A stretch of DNA of 59,557 bases from an uncultured Acidiferrobacteraceae bacterium (GTDB lineage: Bacteria; Pseudomonadota; Gammaproteobacteria; Acidiferrobacterales; SZUA-150), in the NCBI GenBank assembly GCA_913009895.1, contig CAJVXY010000018.1, positions 1 to 59,557 of the forward strand, given 5' to 3'. The notes under the pieces are model-generated. The model saw nothing but the letters and a program-made list of their open reading frames with translations, searched no databases and was not told the DNA's origin. Both the position numbers and the translations under genes were made by a program. This document shows, piece after piece, positions 48,912-57,989 of this stretch (position 1 is the stretch's first letter; every line of letters starts with the position of its first letter).

Positions 48912-49930
48912 TGTCACTGGGCCCAGTCATGATCGATATTGAGGGACTTGAATTATCCCGGGAAGATAAAGAACGACTACAACATCCCCTGGTGGGCGGT
49001 ATTATTTTGTTTAGCCGAAACTATGAGTCACCGGAACAACTACAAAATTTAACAAACCAGATTCATGCTTTGCGTAACCCACCGTTACTTATTGCAACCG
49101 ATCAGGAAGGCGGGCGCATACAACGTTTTCAGGATGGTTTTACGCAGTTGCCCGCGGCAGGATTGCTGGGTGAAATTTTTGATGATAATACCAAGCGGGC
49201 CAAACGCCTGGCCGAAACATCTGGCTGGTTAATGGCAACCGAGTTGCGATGTGCGGGTGTTGATTTCAGCTTCGCCCCGGTGCTGGATATTGATTTTGGT
49301 CTAAGTGAAATAATTGGCAACCGCGCATTCCATTCCAATCCGGAAACCGTCGCCGACCTGGCCCATGCTTTTATGACGGGTATGCACAACGGCGGCATGG
49401 CTGCGACAGGCAAACATTTCCCCGGCCACGGTGGCGTGGCCCACGACTCGCACCTGGCATTGCCGGAAGACAGGAGAGATCTTGACGCCATCGCAAGTGA
49501 AGACCTGGTGGCATTCAAGCGCATGATTCACTATGGCCTGGAAGGCATTATGCCGGCCCATATCAAATACCCTTTGGTTGACGAACAGCCCGCTGGATAT
49601 TCCAGTATCTGGATTCAGCAGATTTTACGACAGCAACTGGAATTTCAGGGCGTTGTTTTTAGTGATGACCTGACAATGAAAGGGGCAGAAAATGCCGGTG
49701 GCCCGGTTGAACGAGCCCAAAAAGCATTGGCAGCGGGTTGCGACATGGTCTTGGTTTGTAATGACCAGGACGCGGCTAATCAAATTCTTGAAGGTCTCAA
49801 GGAGCCCATGGATCCTGCCAGCTTGTTACGCCTGGCCCACATGCACGGACGTGCTGTTGAAAAAAGAGAAATTATTCTCGCCAGTGAGCATTACCAGCAG
49901 TCCAAAGAAATGATTCAGCATCTTGTTTAA
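48911..49930 (+). CDS. nagZ: Beta-N-acetylhexosaminidase NagZ
   Basis: A 339-residue cytoplasmic GH3 enzyme that removes N-acetylglucosamine from recycled anhydromuropeptides. Key stretches: ATDQEGGRIQRF, ATGKHFPGHGGVAHDSHL (the catalytic loop His) and FSDDLTMKGAE (nucleophile Asp). Length is normal for a single-domain NagZ. Overlaps the YkuD gene upstream. Confidence 0.96.
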   Translation: MSLGPVMIDIEGLELSREDKERLQHPLVGGIILFSRNYESPEQLQNLTNQIHALRNPPLLIATDQEGGRIQRFQDGFTQLPAAGLLGEIFDDNTKRAKRLAETSGWLMATELRCAGVDFSFAPVLDIDFGLSEIIGNRAFHSNPETVADLAHAFMTGMHNGGMAATGKHFPGHGGVAHDSHLALPEDRRDLDAIASEDLVAFKRMIHYGLEGIMPAHIKYPLVDEQPAGYSSIWIQQILRQQLEFQGVVFSDDLTMKGAENAGGPVERAQKALAAGCDMVLVCNDQDAANQILEGLKEPMDPASLLRLAHMHGRAVEKREIILASEHYQQSKEMIQHLV

Positions 49931-49986
49931 TGTGCGCTAGAATAGCCACAGAATAGACCACGTACTTTAATTTTTAACCAGCAACT

Positions 49987-50793
49987 ATGCCGAAAATCCA
50001 CCCAATCAGTAAACTCAGGCTTGAGAGTTTTAACAATCTCACCAAAACCCTGAGTTTTAATATTTACGATATTGCCTTTACCAAATCGGGCGCAGAGCAA
50101 CGTGAATATATTTCTTATATTGACGAGGTTTACAACGCTGAACGACTCACCACCATCCTGACAGATGTTGCCGACATTATCGGCGCTACTATTCTTAATG
50201 TTGCCAGGCAAGACTATGACCCGGAGGGCGCCAGCGTCACCATGTTGATCTCCGAACTACCCATTAGCGAAGAACCGAAAAACCCGGAGGAACCAGGTCC
50301 CTTGCCGGATGCCGTGGTGGCACATCTGGATAAAAGCCATATCACGGTTCATACCTATCCCGAAATGCACCCGGACAGCGGTGTCAGTACCTTCCGGGTC
50401 GACATTGATGTCTCGACTTGCGGCAAGGTTTCTCCCTTAAGGGCGTTAAATTTTTTAATTCACTCGTTTGATTCAGACGTGGTGACCATTGATTACCGGG
50501 TGCGCGGTTTTACCCGAGACGTGGATGGCACCAAACATTATATTGACCATGAGATCAGTTCGATCCAGAATTTTATTGACCAGCCAACACTGGATCGTTA
50601 CCAGTCAATCGATGTGAATGTTTACCAGGAAAATATGTTTCATACAAAAATGATGCTCAAGGAATTCAAACTAGGCGACTATTTATTTCGGGTACAGGCA
50701 GAAAAATTAAATATAGTAGAGAGCAGGAAAGTGACAAAACTTTTGCAAAAGGAAATGCTGGAAATATTTTATGGTCGTAATGTAACCAGCTAG
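49987..50793 (+). CDS. speD: S-adenosylmethionine decarboxylase proenzyme
   Basis: A 268-residue proenzyme of the E. coli (class 1A) type. It self-cleaves between K116 and S117 in [12 protein letters not shown], giving a pyruvoyl cofactor, and makes the aminopropyl donor for spermidine. [17 protein letters not shown] is the region that holds the proton-donor Cys. No speE is adjacent. A hairpin follows the gene. Confidence 0.96.
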   Translation: MPKIHPISKLRLESFNNLTKTLSFNIYDIAFTKSGAEQREYISYIDEVYNAERLTTILTDVADIIGATILNVARQDYDPEGASVTMLISELPISEEPKNPEEPGPLPDAVVAHLDKSHITVHTYPEMHPDSGVSTFRVDIDVSTCGKVSPLRALNFLIHSFDSDVVTIDYRVRGFTRDVDGTKHYIDHEISSIQNFIDQPTLDRYQSIDVNVYQENMFHTKMMLKEFKLGDYLFRVQAEKLNIVESRKVTKLLQKEMLEIFYGRNVTS

Positions 50794-50810
50794 AATATAA
50801 AAAATTAAAT

Positions 50811-50840
50811 TACTCCTCCGCAAGCGGACGGAGTATTCTT
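50811..50840 (+). terminator. Probable terminator after speD
   Basis: TACTCCTCCGC (50811-50821) pairs with GCGGACGGAGTA (50824-50835) with one bulged base, followed by TTCTT. The T-run is short, so efficiency is uncertain. Confidence 0.55.
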
Positions 50841-50844
50841 GATT

Positions 50845-50923
50845 GTAGGTTGGTGCTGAGGTACGAAGCCCTGAGGAATTCCATGACTCAGTTGTTGGGC
50901 TTCGTACCTCAGCGCCAACCTAC
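50845..50923. repeat. Long palindromic REP/MITE-like element
   Basis: 27-base arms at 50845-50871 and 50897-50923 pair at all but one position (a G-T), around a 25-base centre that itself has TGAG/CTCA ends. Arms start with GTAGGTTGG and contain GAGGTACGAAGCCC. Elements with this kind of arm are dispersed in many gammaproteobacterial genomes. It lies in the 200-base gap between speD and the convergent membrane-protein gene. Confidence 0.85.
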
Positions 50924-50995
50924 TAAACACTACGCCGAAGTGGCGGGGAATTTACCCTGGAGAGATTAAAATATAACCAACTAAAATATAAATAG

Positions 50996-51598
50996 TCAGG
51001 CAGTATTTTGTTTTTTGACAAAACCAGTCAAATATTTAATTGCTCTGCCGGTTGCATATAGCCATAAAAATGGGTCAATTAAATAATCCCAGATATTGTT
51101 TGATTCCAATACGCCAGTTTCGTAAGCAATCACTGGAACCGTTAATAACATGGCAAGCCCATATTGTTTCTTCCAGATCAGCAAAGCCGTAAAAATTAAT
51201 AAACCTGACGGTAAAACCAGGTTACCGTAAGCCAGCCCATAGGGATCGAACTGTCCATAACCGAGACTGGTGATATAAAAAATTAACCCAATAACAAAAA
51301 TGACAATATAAAAATATTCAGTAGAATTTTTATTTAATATTTCAATATTATAAAATTTACCGGTTATCACGCCGCTCAAAATTATTACCGTAATGACACT
51401 TAACTCCCCGGTCGCACCGCGAATGTAATAAAAAACAGGCAAACCGGAAAAAGGTATAATCAGAATTAATAACGGGGCAAATAAGGTCAGGCTAATTGCC
51501 AGACGTCTATTCCTGATTGAGCGGGACGACCACTGCAGTATAATCACCAGCACAAGATAATAAGTGAAAAATGAATAAATTGAGGCTGAATCAATCAT
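50996..51598 (-). CDS. Uncharacterised polytopic membrane protein
   Basis: A 200-residue protein with about five or six hydrophobic segments spread over its length and a positively charged C-terminal tail (KYLTGFVKKQN). No family recognised by eye. It is 2 bases from the sialidase-like gene on the same strand, so the two are probably co-transcribed and may act together at the envelope. Confidence 0.75.
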   Translation of the reverse strand: MIDSASIYSFFTYYLVLVIILQWSSRSIRNRRLAISLTLFAPLLILIIPFSGLPVFYYIRGATGELSVITVIILSGVITGKFYNIEILNKNSTEYFYIVIFVIGLIFYITSLGYGQFDPYGLAYGNLVLPSGLLIFTALLIWKKQYGLAMLLTVPVIAYETGVLESNNIWDYLIDPFLWLYATGRAIKYLTGFVKKQNTA

Positions 51599-51600
51599 GT

Positions 51601-52785
51601 TCAGTTATTTTCCTGTTTTATTAACCAGCGATCATTAAAAACCACATGTTTGACCAGGTGTTTTTTCCAGGTATAGGTCAAATGGTAATCACCTGATTTT
51701 GTTTTAATAAAATACGGGTAGGAAAACCTGTCTTTAGATTCAGCAGTGCTACGCTCAAAATCATGGATAATATTCCATGTCTTGCCACCATCATTAGATA
51801 CCGCAAGTGATAAAATATTGCGGCCATGTTCCGTGTTATTAAAAACCAGTAACAGCTTATTTTTTGCCACAGCACGGACCATTAATCCGGAATTTGGATT
51901 GGGCAATGATATTTTTTTTCCTGGGCTCCAGGTCAAACCGCCATCGGTAGTGGTAGACGACAAAATTCTTTTGGGTGCCTTGCCAGAATAGCGCATTAAT
52001 GCAATCGCGTTTTTTTCGTCCAGAATTGCGATTGACGGCTGCAGTGATTTCCTGCCATTGGTAATCCTGTATTTGTTAATGACTGCGCCACTTTTACTGA
52101 TACGAAGTAGCTCACTGAATTTTCCGGCCAGCTCATGGTAAACCGGCAGGCCAATACTGCCATCCTTGTAATTAAAAGGCTGGCCCTTAACAAGGGTGCT
52201 GACATTAAGAAAGGGACTGGTAATGAGACGACTTGTATTTGACCAGTTCAAACCTTCATCTTCAGAGGTAATATAGTTCAGGCTGCTGCCGGACCAGCCA
52301 CCCACAGAAACAGTGACAAAAAATATCCAGAGCTTGCCACCATCGTCCCGGTGTATTACAGGGTTCCCTATTTTTTTTACATATCTTGCCAAATCCCGTG
52401 AAACCTTGGCCGCGTTAATAATGGCTTCAGGCTTAGACCAGGCGGAATTTCCCGGACCGAATACAGATTTAAATATTTTAACGTCGGCCGCACCTTCACG
52501 ACTACCGCCATACCAGACTGCCAGGATTTGGCCATTGTTTAACTCAATCAGGCTGGAGGCGTGGTTATAGGCATTCAGGCCCTTGGGGAAAATAAAGGAT
52601 TCCCTGTAAACGGGTGTGTCGGAACCGGCAGAATCAAATGGCCCAATTGGTTCAATTGAATTGGCAGGGACAACAAAATCAGGTGTTATTTTTGGGTTAT
52701 AAGCAAACCAACCCAGCACCAGCGCGAGTATCAGGACTAACGAGGGAATCAACCAGGAGCCAGTGAGGGAAAATTCTTTATGCAT
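51601..52785 (-). CDS. Sialidase-like (BNR/Asp-box) exported protein
   Basis: A 394-residue protein with one N-terminal membrane segment (about 11-28) and a predicted six-bladed propeller. Asp-box repeats (S-x-D-x-G-x-x-W) are at SEDEGLNW, TTDGGLTW and SNDGGKTW. The RIP-like motif region near HASSLIELNNGQILAVWYGG is recognisable. Members are annotated as exo-alpha-sialidases, but activity cannot be read from sequence. Divergent from the GT39 gene with a short intergenic region; linked to a glycosylation block. Confidence 0.82.
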   Translation of the reverse strand: MHKEFSLTGSWLIPSLVLILALVLGWFAYNPKITPDFVVPANSIEPIGPFDSAGSDTPVYRESFIFPKGLNAYNHASSLIELNNGQILAVWYGGSREGAADVKIFKSVFGPGNSAWSKPEAIINAAKVSRDLARYVKKIGNPVIHRDDGGKLWIFFVTVSVGGWSGSSLNYITSEDEGLNWSNTSRLITSPFLNVSTLVKGQPFNYKDGSIGLPVYHELAGKFSELLRISKSGAVINKYRITNGRKSLQPSIAILDEKNAIALMRYSGKAPKRILSSTTTDGGLTWSPGKKISLPNPNSGLMVRAVAKNKLLLVFNNTEHGRNILSLAVSNDGGKTWNIIHDFERSTAESKDRFSYPYFIKTKSGDYHLTYTWKKHLVKHVVFNDRWLIKQENN

Positions 52786-52876
52786 TGGTCACATTTTTAT
52801 TCTTTTGCGTGGGCTTCGCTTATCAGTTATTGTTTGCGGACTGGCAATACCAGGCAGTCATTTTAAACCATCTTAT

Positions 52877-54544
52877 ATGAAACTTCCTGCATCATTCATT
52901 TCCTACCTGGAAAATAAATCAATATTGGTATCGGGTCTTATTTTGGCCGGATTAGCGATGCTTGTTTTGCTGCCGGGCACATGGGAAACAACGGGCATTA
53001 CCGGCAAGGATGAGTACTTCCTGAGCCTGCGGACGCCCTTGACCATGATGGAGCTGGACAAGTGGTGGGTGCCCTGGCTCGATGATGCGCCGAGACTAAA
53101 AAAACCCCCCATGATTTACTGGTTAAGCCGGGCCAGTATGGAGATGTTTGGCGCCTCACTCATGAGCGCACGCCTGGTGGCGATCTTGCTGGCGGTATTG
53201 TTCATTTACCTTATATTAAGAATAGGCGAGATCCTGGTGGATCGTCGTTATGGTTTACTGGCTGCATTCATCACACTCTCAACCCTGTCCCTGGCGGTAG
53301 AGAGCCGGCGCCTGATGCTGGACTTGCCCGCGGCCACATTCAGCACACTGGCGTTATACCTTTTATTATTATGGTGGCAAAAGCCACGCCTGTTATTAAT
53401 CATGGCAAGTGCCGCAGCATTATCGGCAGCCGTGTTAACAAAAGGCCCGCTGGGGCTTGCGGTTTTCGGGGCAGGGGCGTTGGCGTTTTTTCTTGTTGAT
53501 CGGGACAAACGTTTATTACTTTTCAGAAAATATATTCACAGTCTTTTATTTATTATTGTATTCCTGGTTTTGACCTTGCCCTGGTTTGTTCACGTGTATA
53601 CGGCATTCCCGGAAACCAGTTTGGGTATGTTGCAGGAAGATGTGCAATCCAGAAAATTATTCACGTTCTCAGCGGCGCCAGTCAGCGCCTTGTTGCTTTT
53701 ATTGTTTCCCTGGTCGTTTGTGCTGGTGTGGGTCTTGTTTAAAACCAAAACATTTCTTGCTCTTAAAAATGAGTACGGCAAATTATTAATTCTGTTATTG
53801 GTCTGGTTGCTGATCAGCCTGTTGCCATTCTTTTTCTTTCGCAGTTTTACCCGGTACATGGCCGGTGCCATTTTACCCATGGCCCTGATTATTGCCGCGC
53901 TGCCTTATTTTGCCAGTATTCAAAAAGTAAAACCGGCTGCCTGGTTGGCAATTTTATTTGCAGTCTTGATTTCACTGCCAATGATGTTTTTCATCGCCTG
54001 GTTCCAGGGGGCATATTTTATGGCCTTACTGGGCCTTGTTACCTTGTCGTATTTTTGTCTCACCTGGTGGCGCAGTCAGAATTTCGAGAAAATGATACTT
54101 TCATCCATGGTGCTGTGGCTTGTGTTACTTGGACTCGTGTACCCGAGAATGGGAATCAATGCTATGCCAGATAAAGCATTGGCCCTGGTAAAAAACGAAC
54201 AGGTAATTTTATTTCACGGTCCACAGCCGGCCTTGCTCGCCATTAAATCTGGTAGGGCATTTTTAAGGCTAAAAGACATTACTGCTGACTTACCTTTGAA
54301 ATATACAATGGTTTATACAAGAGACGAGGACAGCAATTACCTGGAGCAACAGCTAAAGACTGCCGGTATAAAATTTCAGAACATTTATTCATTTAAAACC
54401 CTAAGCTCCAGAAGCACCTGGGTTAAATTCGCCCGCAAGGGTACAAAAAAACAGGACTGGATGGAGGCCTTGTCTACTAGAGACCTGGCGCCAATTCAGT
54501 CAACCATTAAACTTTATCGATTGAACAGAAACAAGGTTTCTTAA
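52877..54544 (+). CDS. GT39-family membrane glycosyltransferase (ArnT-like)
   Basis: A 555-residue protein with about ten or more transmembrane segments and a soluble C-terminal domain. The first periplasmic loop has the GT39/ArnT-type GKDEYFL stretch, with the acidic pair expected for lipid-linked sugar transfer, then DDAPRLKKPPMIYWL. These enzymes transfer sugars from polyprenyl phosphate to lipid A or proteins. I chose the ATG at 52877; the longer frame from 52763 overlaps the divergent gene. Followed by flippase-like and GT2 genes. Confidence 0.85.
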   Translation: MKLPASFISYLENKSILVSGLILAGLAMLVLLPGTWETTGITGKDEYFLSLRTPLTMMELDKWWVPWLDDAPRLKKPPMIYWLSRASMEMFGASLMSARLVAILLAVLFIYLILRIGEILVDRRYGLLAAFITLSTLSLAVESRRLMLDLPAATFSTLALYLLLLWWQKPRLLLIMASAAALSAAVLTKGPLGLAVFGAGALAFFLVDRDKRLLLFRKYIHSLLFIIVFLVLTLPWFVHVYTAFPETSLGMLQEDVQSRKLFTFSAAPVSALLLLLFPWSFVLVWVLFKTKTFLALKNEYGKLLILLLVWLLISLLPFFFFRSFTRYMAGAILPMALIIAALPYFASIQKVKPAAWLAILFAVLISLPMMFFIAWFQGAYFMALLGLVTLSYFCLTWWRSQNFEKMILSSMVLWLVLLGLVYPRMGINAMPDKALALVKNEQVILFHGPQPALLAIKSGRAFLRLKDITADLPLKYTMVYTRDEDSNYLEQQLKTAGIKFQNIYSFKTLSSRSTWVKFARKGTKKQDWMEALSTRDLAPIQSTIKLYRLNRNKVS

Positions 54545-54553
54545 GTCCTGGCC

Positions 54554-55504
54554 ATGTTATCTAAAAATATAAAAATACTGGCAGGCATTATCATAGCGCT
54601 AATTTTTATTGTATTGGTAGAAAAATATTATGGCTGGCCGGCACTTTTAAAACCCTGGCAACAACTTTCATATTTAAATATAACCATCTCAATCACAATA
54701 GTATTTTTCAGTTACTGGCTTCGTGCCTTGCGGGTATTTGATTATTTTCGCGATCATGAAAAAATAAAACTATCGAGCACGTTCCGGATTATATTATTAC
54801 ATAATTTTTTTAATAACTTTATTCCCATGCGCGCAGGTGAAGCCAGTTTCCCGATACTCATGCAGCGTTATTATAATATTTCATTATCCAGATCAGGCCC
54901 GGCACTGGCCTGGTTTCGCCTGCTGGATTTGCACACGCTGCTGTTACTTGGCCTGATCATATTTGGCAAGTATTTTATCGGCACCACCATAACAATGGTG
55001 CTGGCCATTCCTTTTTTGTTATTGCCCATATTTATCCAGAAGTTTAACCAGGCAGCTTTAATCTTTTTAACTCGTCGCCATGCAAACCAGGAACATAAAA
55101 ACCGGTTTTCATCACTGGTTATTACCATATTGCAAAATTTCCCCAGAGATAATAAGCAGTTTTACCGTTCATGGTGTTGGACACTACTAAACTGGCTGGT
55201 CAAGATCTCAGTATTTTCCTGGGTAATGATCCAGTTCATTGATATCAATTATCTGGTGGCCTGGGTTGGTGTCATCGCCGGTGACCTGACCAGTGTTTTG
55301 CCGATACATGGTTTTGCCGGAGCCGGTACCTACGAAGCAGGGGTCATCGCTGCCATGTTGCCGTTTGGTGTAAATGCCACGGACGGGTTAGTGGGTGCAG
55401 TAAACCTGCACCTGTTTTTGCTCGGTGCCACCATTCTTGGTGCCCTGGCCGGCCTGATGATTCCTGCCAATACGACACTTGCGGACAACAAAGCAGCGAA
55501 TTGA
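54554..55504 (+). CDS. Flippase-like membrane protein (UPF0104/YbhN type)
   Basis: A 316-residue protein with about seven or eight transmembrane segments. Conserved features of the lysyl-PG-synthase-TM/UPF0104 group: NNFIPMRAGEASFPIL in the second quarter and LPIHGFAGAGTYEAGV near residue 250. Such proteins are thought to move lipids or lipid-linked sugars. Nine bases after the GT39 gene, hence in the same operon. Confidence 0.85.
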   Translation: MLSKNIKILAGIIIALIFIVLVEKYYGWPALLKPWQQLSYLNITISITIVFFSYWLRALRVFDYFRDHEKIKLSSTFRIILLHNFFNNFIPMRAGEASFPILMQRYYNISLSRSGPALAWFRLLDLHTLLLLGLIIFGKYFIGTTITMVLAIPFLLLPIFIQKFNQAALIFLTRRHANQEHKNRFSSLVITILQNFPRDNKQFYRSWCWTLLNWLVKISVFSWVMIQFIDINYLVAWVGVIAGDLTSVLPIHGFAGAGTYEAGVIAAMLPFGVNATDGLVGAVNLHLFLLGATILGALAGLMIPANTTLADNKAAN

Positions 55505-55587
55505 TTATTTGCCAAATTGATTATTTTCCAGTGACTGGTTAGGCTAGCCTGCTAACGGGAAAGTGAAATTCAGAGATAAACAAAATA

Positions 55588-56586
55588 ATGAATCAAAAAA
55601 AAGAAAAACGCCGACTGTCTATTGTCGTGCCCCTCTATAACGAGGAGCTTAATGTCAAACCCTTAATCAAAAAAGTTGAGGATGCCCTGGCGTCTTACCC
55701 GGATCAGTGGGAATTGATATTGATTAACGATGGCAGTAACGATAATACCCGCAAGACTCTGGACGAGTCTGCGAAAACCGGGGAGAGCACCATACGCCCC
55801 ATTCATTTACAACGTAACTTTGGTCAAACCGCTGCCATGCAGGCCGGTATTGATGCGGCCAGGGGTGATGTAGTGGTGACCATGGATGGCGATTTACAAA
55901 ACGACCCCATCGATATCCCAAGACTGGTCAACAGGATGTTCGACGAAGATCTGGACATGGTGGCCGGCTGGCGAAAAAACAGGAAAGACAAACTGATACT
56001 GCGAAAAATACCTTCAAAAATTGCCAACAAGTTAATCGGCAAAATAACCGGCATTACCTTGCACGATTATGGCTGCAGCCTGAAAGTTTACCGCGCCCAT
56101 ATTATTAAAGAGGTCAAACTCTATGGTGAAATGCACCGATTTATCCCGGCATGGGTAGCCATGCAAACCTCACCGGATCGAATCAAGGAAGAAGTGGTGA
56201 CCCACCATGCGCGCCAGTTCGGTGAATCAAAATATGGCATCTCCCGAACTTTTCGCGTGATACTTGATTTAATGTCGGTGTTTTTTTTCATGCGGTACAA
56301 CGCAAGGCCCGGACATTTTTTTGGCAAAATCGGTTTGTATGTCGGCACCGCGGGAATGTTAATACTGTTATACCTGGCTGGCCTCAAGATATTCACCGGG
56401 GTTGATATCGGCTCGCGACCATTATTGATGCTGGGCATTTTGTTGACAGTGATGTCCGTACAATTCCTGACCACCGGCATCCTGAGCGAACTGATTATTC
56501 GAACTTATTACGAATCGGGCACTAAACGTTCATACACGATTTTAAACCGGGATGAGGTCAAGAAGACAGCTAAAGAGGAATGGTAA
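55588..56586 (+). CDS. GT2 polyprenyl-phosphate glycosyltransferase
   Basis: A 332-residue protein: GT2 domain (1-230) with VVPLYNEELNVKPLIKKV, the DGSNDNT loop, and the metal-binding MDGDLQNDP, followed by two C-terminal transmembrane helices (about 247-270 and 280-305). This is the ArnC/GtrB/DPM-synthase layout that makes polyprenyl-phosphate sugars, the donor for GT39 enzymes. Together with the two preceding genes it forms a complete route from activated sugar to transfer. The sugar is unknown. Confidence 0.9.
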   Translation: MNQKKEKRRLSIVVPLYNEELNVKPLIKKVEDALASYPDQWELILINDGSNDNTRKTLDESAKTGESTIRPIHLQRNFGQTAAMQAGIDAARGDVVVTMDGDLQNDPIDIPRLVNRMFDEDLDMVAGWRKNRKDKLILRKIPSKIANKLIGKITGITLHDYGCSLKVYRAHIIKEVKLYGEMHRFIPAWVAMQTSPDRIKEEVVTHHARQFGESKYGISRTFRVILDLMSVFFFMRYNARPGHFFGKIGLYVGTAGMLILLYLAGLKIFTGVDIGSRPLLMLGILLTVMSVQFLTTGILSELIIRTYYESGTKRSYTILNRDEVKKTAKEEW

Positions 56587-56844
56587 ATATAAATACTAGT
56601 TACCACTGATAGCCTGCGTTGCAGCGGAAGCGGGCATATGATGGAAATTACTATGTAGTTATGATTTATAACTTGTTATTTATCAAAGCAAGTGAAAATC
56701 TACCACATAATACAACACAATTTCCTAAAGAAGTTGATATAAGAAATTGATTTCAGTGGGTATACCGATTAACTGCCTTTAAAAGTGAAATTTTATATGG
56801 AAGTTCGTCCAGATAAACTAAGTTAGACATAACGATAATCAATA

Positions 56845-57201
56845 ATGGAAAACACCGATACAATAATCATCGTTAAATTAATTGCGATGATTATCTTGCC
56901 GTTTATTCCCCTCTATGCACTTTCTGTATTCGGACGCAGGCTTGCCAAGAAGAAACCTGAGCACCCCATGGTAAAAAAACTGACATTGGGTAATATAATT
57001 GAAGGTGTGTGCGGGGCTATTATCATTTTTGGTGTCATTGGTATTTATCAACTTGCCCCAGGTAGTATGGTAGGTTCATTTCTCAGGACTTGGTTTACTA
57101 CATGGTACAGTTGGTTGGCTATCCCAGTTGCAATTTACCTTTTTGGTTTTATCGTAGCCATTATTCGTACTTTCTTCACTGGGTTTAAAGAAAATGTCTA
57201 A
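56845..57201 (+). CDS. Small membrane protein of cassette A
   Basis: A 118-residue protein with about three transmembrane segments (residues ~9-28, ~49-70, ~87-110) and a basic loop RRLAKKKPEHPMVKK. No recognised family. It starts at the ATG 16 bases after the core site. No clear ribosome binding site. Its size and membrane character are like those of the cassette-1 protein. Confidence 0.65.
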   Translation: MENTDTIIIVKLIAMIILPFIPLYALSVFGRRLAKKKPEHPMVKKLTLGNIIEGVCGAIIIFGVIGIYQLAPGSMVGSFLRTWFTTWYSWLAIPVAIYLFGFIVAIIRTFFTGFKENV

Positions 57202-57295
57202 CTAAAAAAGTGGTCTAATTTAAGGTAAAAATGCATAACACATATGAACCCCAGCCGACGCCGAAAAGCGGCGCGGCTGAGCTTAAACGCTATGT
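57196..57295 (+). other. attC-like region A
   Basis: R''-like boxes are GTCTAAC (57196-57202) and GCATAAC (57233-57239); the final R'-like box is GCTATGT (57289-57295), with C where T is required, so it may not be cut. A GC-rich stem between AGCCGACGCCG (57253-57263) and CGGCGCGGCT (57269-57278) has one bulged A, resembling the extrahelical base of attC. Confidence 0.5.
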
Positions 57296-57444
57296 CAAAA
57301 AAAGAAAGTACTTGCCACTTTTAGAGTTATCAAATATGATAACAACATATGAAATGGTAAATCACGTTTTATAGCGAAAGAGCCTAATTACGGACACTAA
57401 ATTTCCCAGCAGGTATTTTAGCTAACTTTTTACATATAGCCGAA

Positions 57445-57672
57445 ATGATTGAAGATTTAGGGCCAAATCTGGGAAAACCCTACGTGGGCAGGCTAGATTC
57501 AGGCCTTTACGAAATTCGAGCTAAAGGTAAAGAAGGAATTGGAAGATCTGTATATTGCATGGCTAAAGGAAAAGAAATCGTGATACTTCATTCATTTATT
57601 AAAAAGTCCCAAAAAATACCTAAAAAAGATTTGGACTTAGCCAAAAAACGTATGAAAGAGGTTTCAAGATGA
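57445..57672 (+). CDS. HigB/Gp49-type toxin, 5'-truncated
   Basis: A 75-residue RelE/HigB-like fragment: GLYEIRAKGKEGIGRSVYC and VILHSFIKKSQKIPKKDLD are the conserved C-terminal two thirds. Family members are about 105-115 residues. In the same frame, coding similarity continues upstream of the ATG to about 57397 (residues N-F-P-A-G-I-L-A-N-F-L), but an in-frame TAA at 57385 and the absence of a start codon in between mean the first ~30 residues are lost. Probably inactive. The antitoxin gene overlaps its stop by 4 bases. Confidence 0.75.
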   Translation: MIEDLGPNLGKPYVGRLDSGLYEIRAKGKEGIGRSVYCMAKGKEIVILHSFIKKSQKIPKKDLDLAKKRMKEVSR

Positions 57673-57989
57673 GCAGACCAACCCTGACAGAATTTAAGAA
57701 AAAAGCACTTTCTAAAACTACAGTTAATAAAGAGTATCAGTCTCTTGCTTCAGCATATGCGCTACGTAAAAAACTAATAGCTTTGCGTCAAAAAGCCGGG
57801 CTTACCCAAGAACAAATTGCCGAGGTTCTGCATACGCAGAAAAGCAATATTTCGCGTCTTGAAAACGCAAACTCCGTTAATTCTCCAAAATTATCAACTA
57901 TTGAGCAGTATGCCGAGGCCGTGGGTTATCGCGTAGAAATAAAATTTACGCCTAAAAGAGCACATAACAAATTGCCCAAGCGGACGTAA
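57669..57989 (+). CDS. XRE-family antitoxin (HigA-like)
   Basis: A 106-residue helix-turn-helix protein: residues ~34-85 with LRQKAGLTQEQIAEVLHTQK and SNISRLENAN form a Cro/CI-type domain. It overlaps the toxin fragment by 4 bases, the usual higBA order (toxin first). Complete and apparently intact. ACATAAC, a box like R'' of cassette 2, lies at 57962-57968 inside its last codons. Confidence 0.88.
   Translation: MSRPTLTEFKKKALSKTTVNKEYQSLASAYALRKKLIALRQKAGLTQEQIAEVLHTQKSNISRLENANSVNSPKLSTIEQYAEAVGYRVEIKFTPKRAHNKLPKRT

Larger units (their letters stand above)
56823..57295 (+). mobile_element. Integron cassette-like unit A, degraded at its 3' side
   Basis: A core site GTTAGAC (56822-56828) lies 16 bases before the ORF start at 56845, and the ORF stop (57199-57201) is inside GTCTAAC (57196-57202), the exact complement of that core. 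This is the same signature as cassettes 1 and 2. The following attC-like region (57233-57295) has different boxes, so the 3' end may be a fusion with another cassette remnant. Confidence 0.6.

Noticed and set aside
57205..57295. Calling 57233-57295 a fully functional attC
   Set aside because: The final box is GCTATGT; the strictly required GTT is not present, so it is reported only as attC-like.
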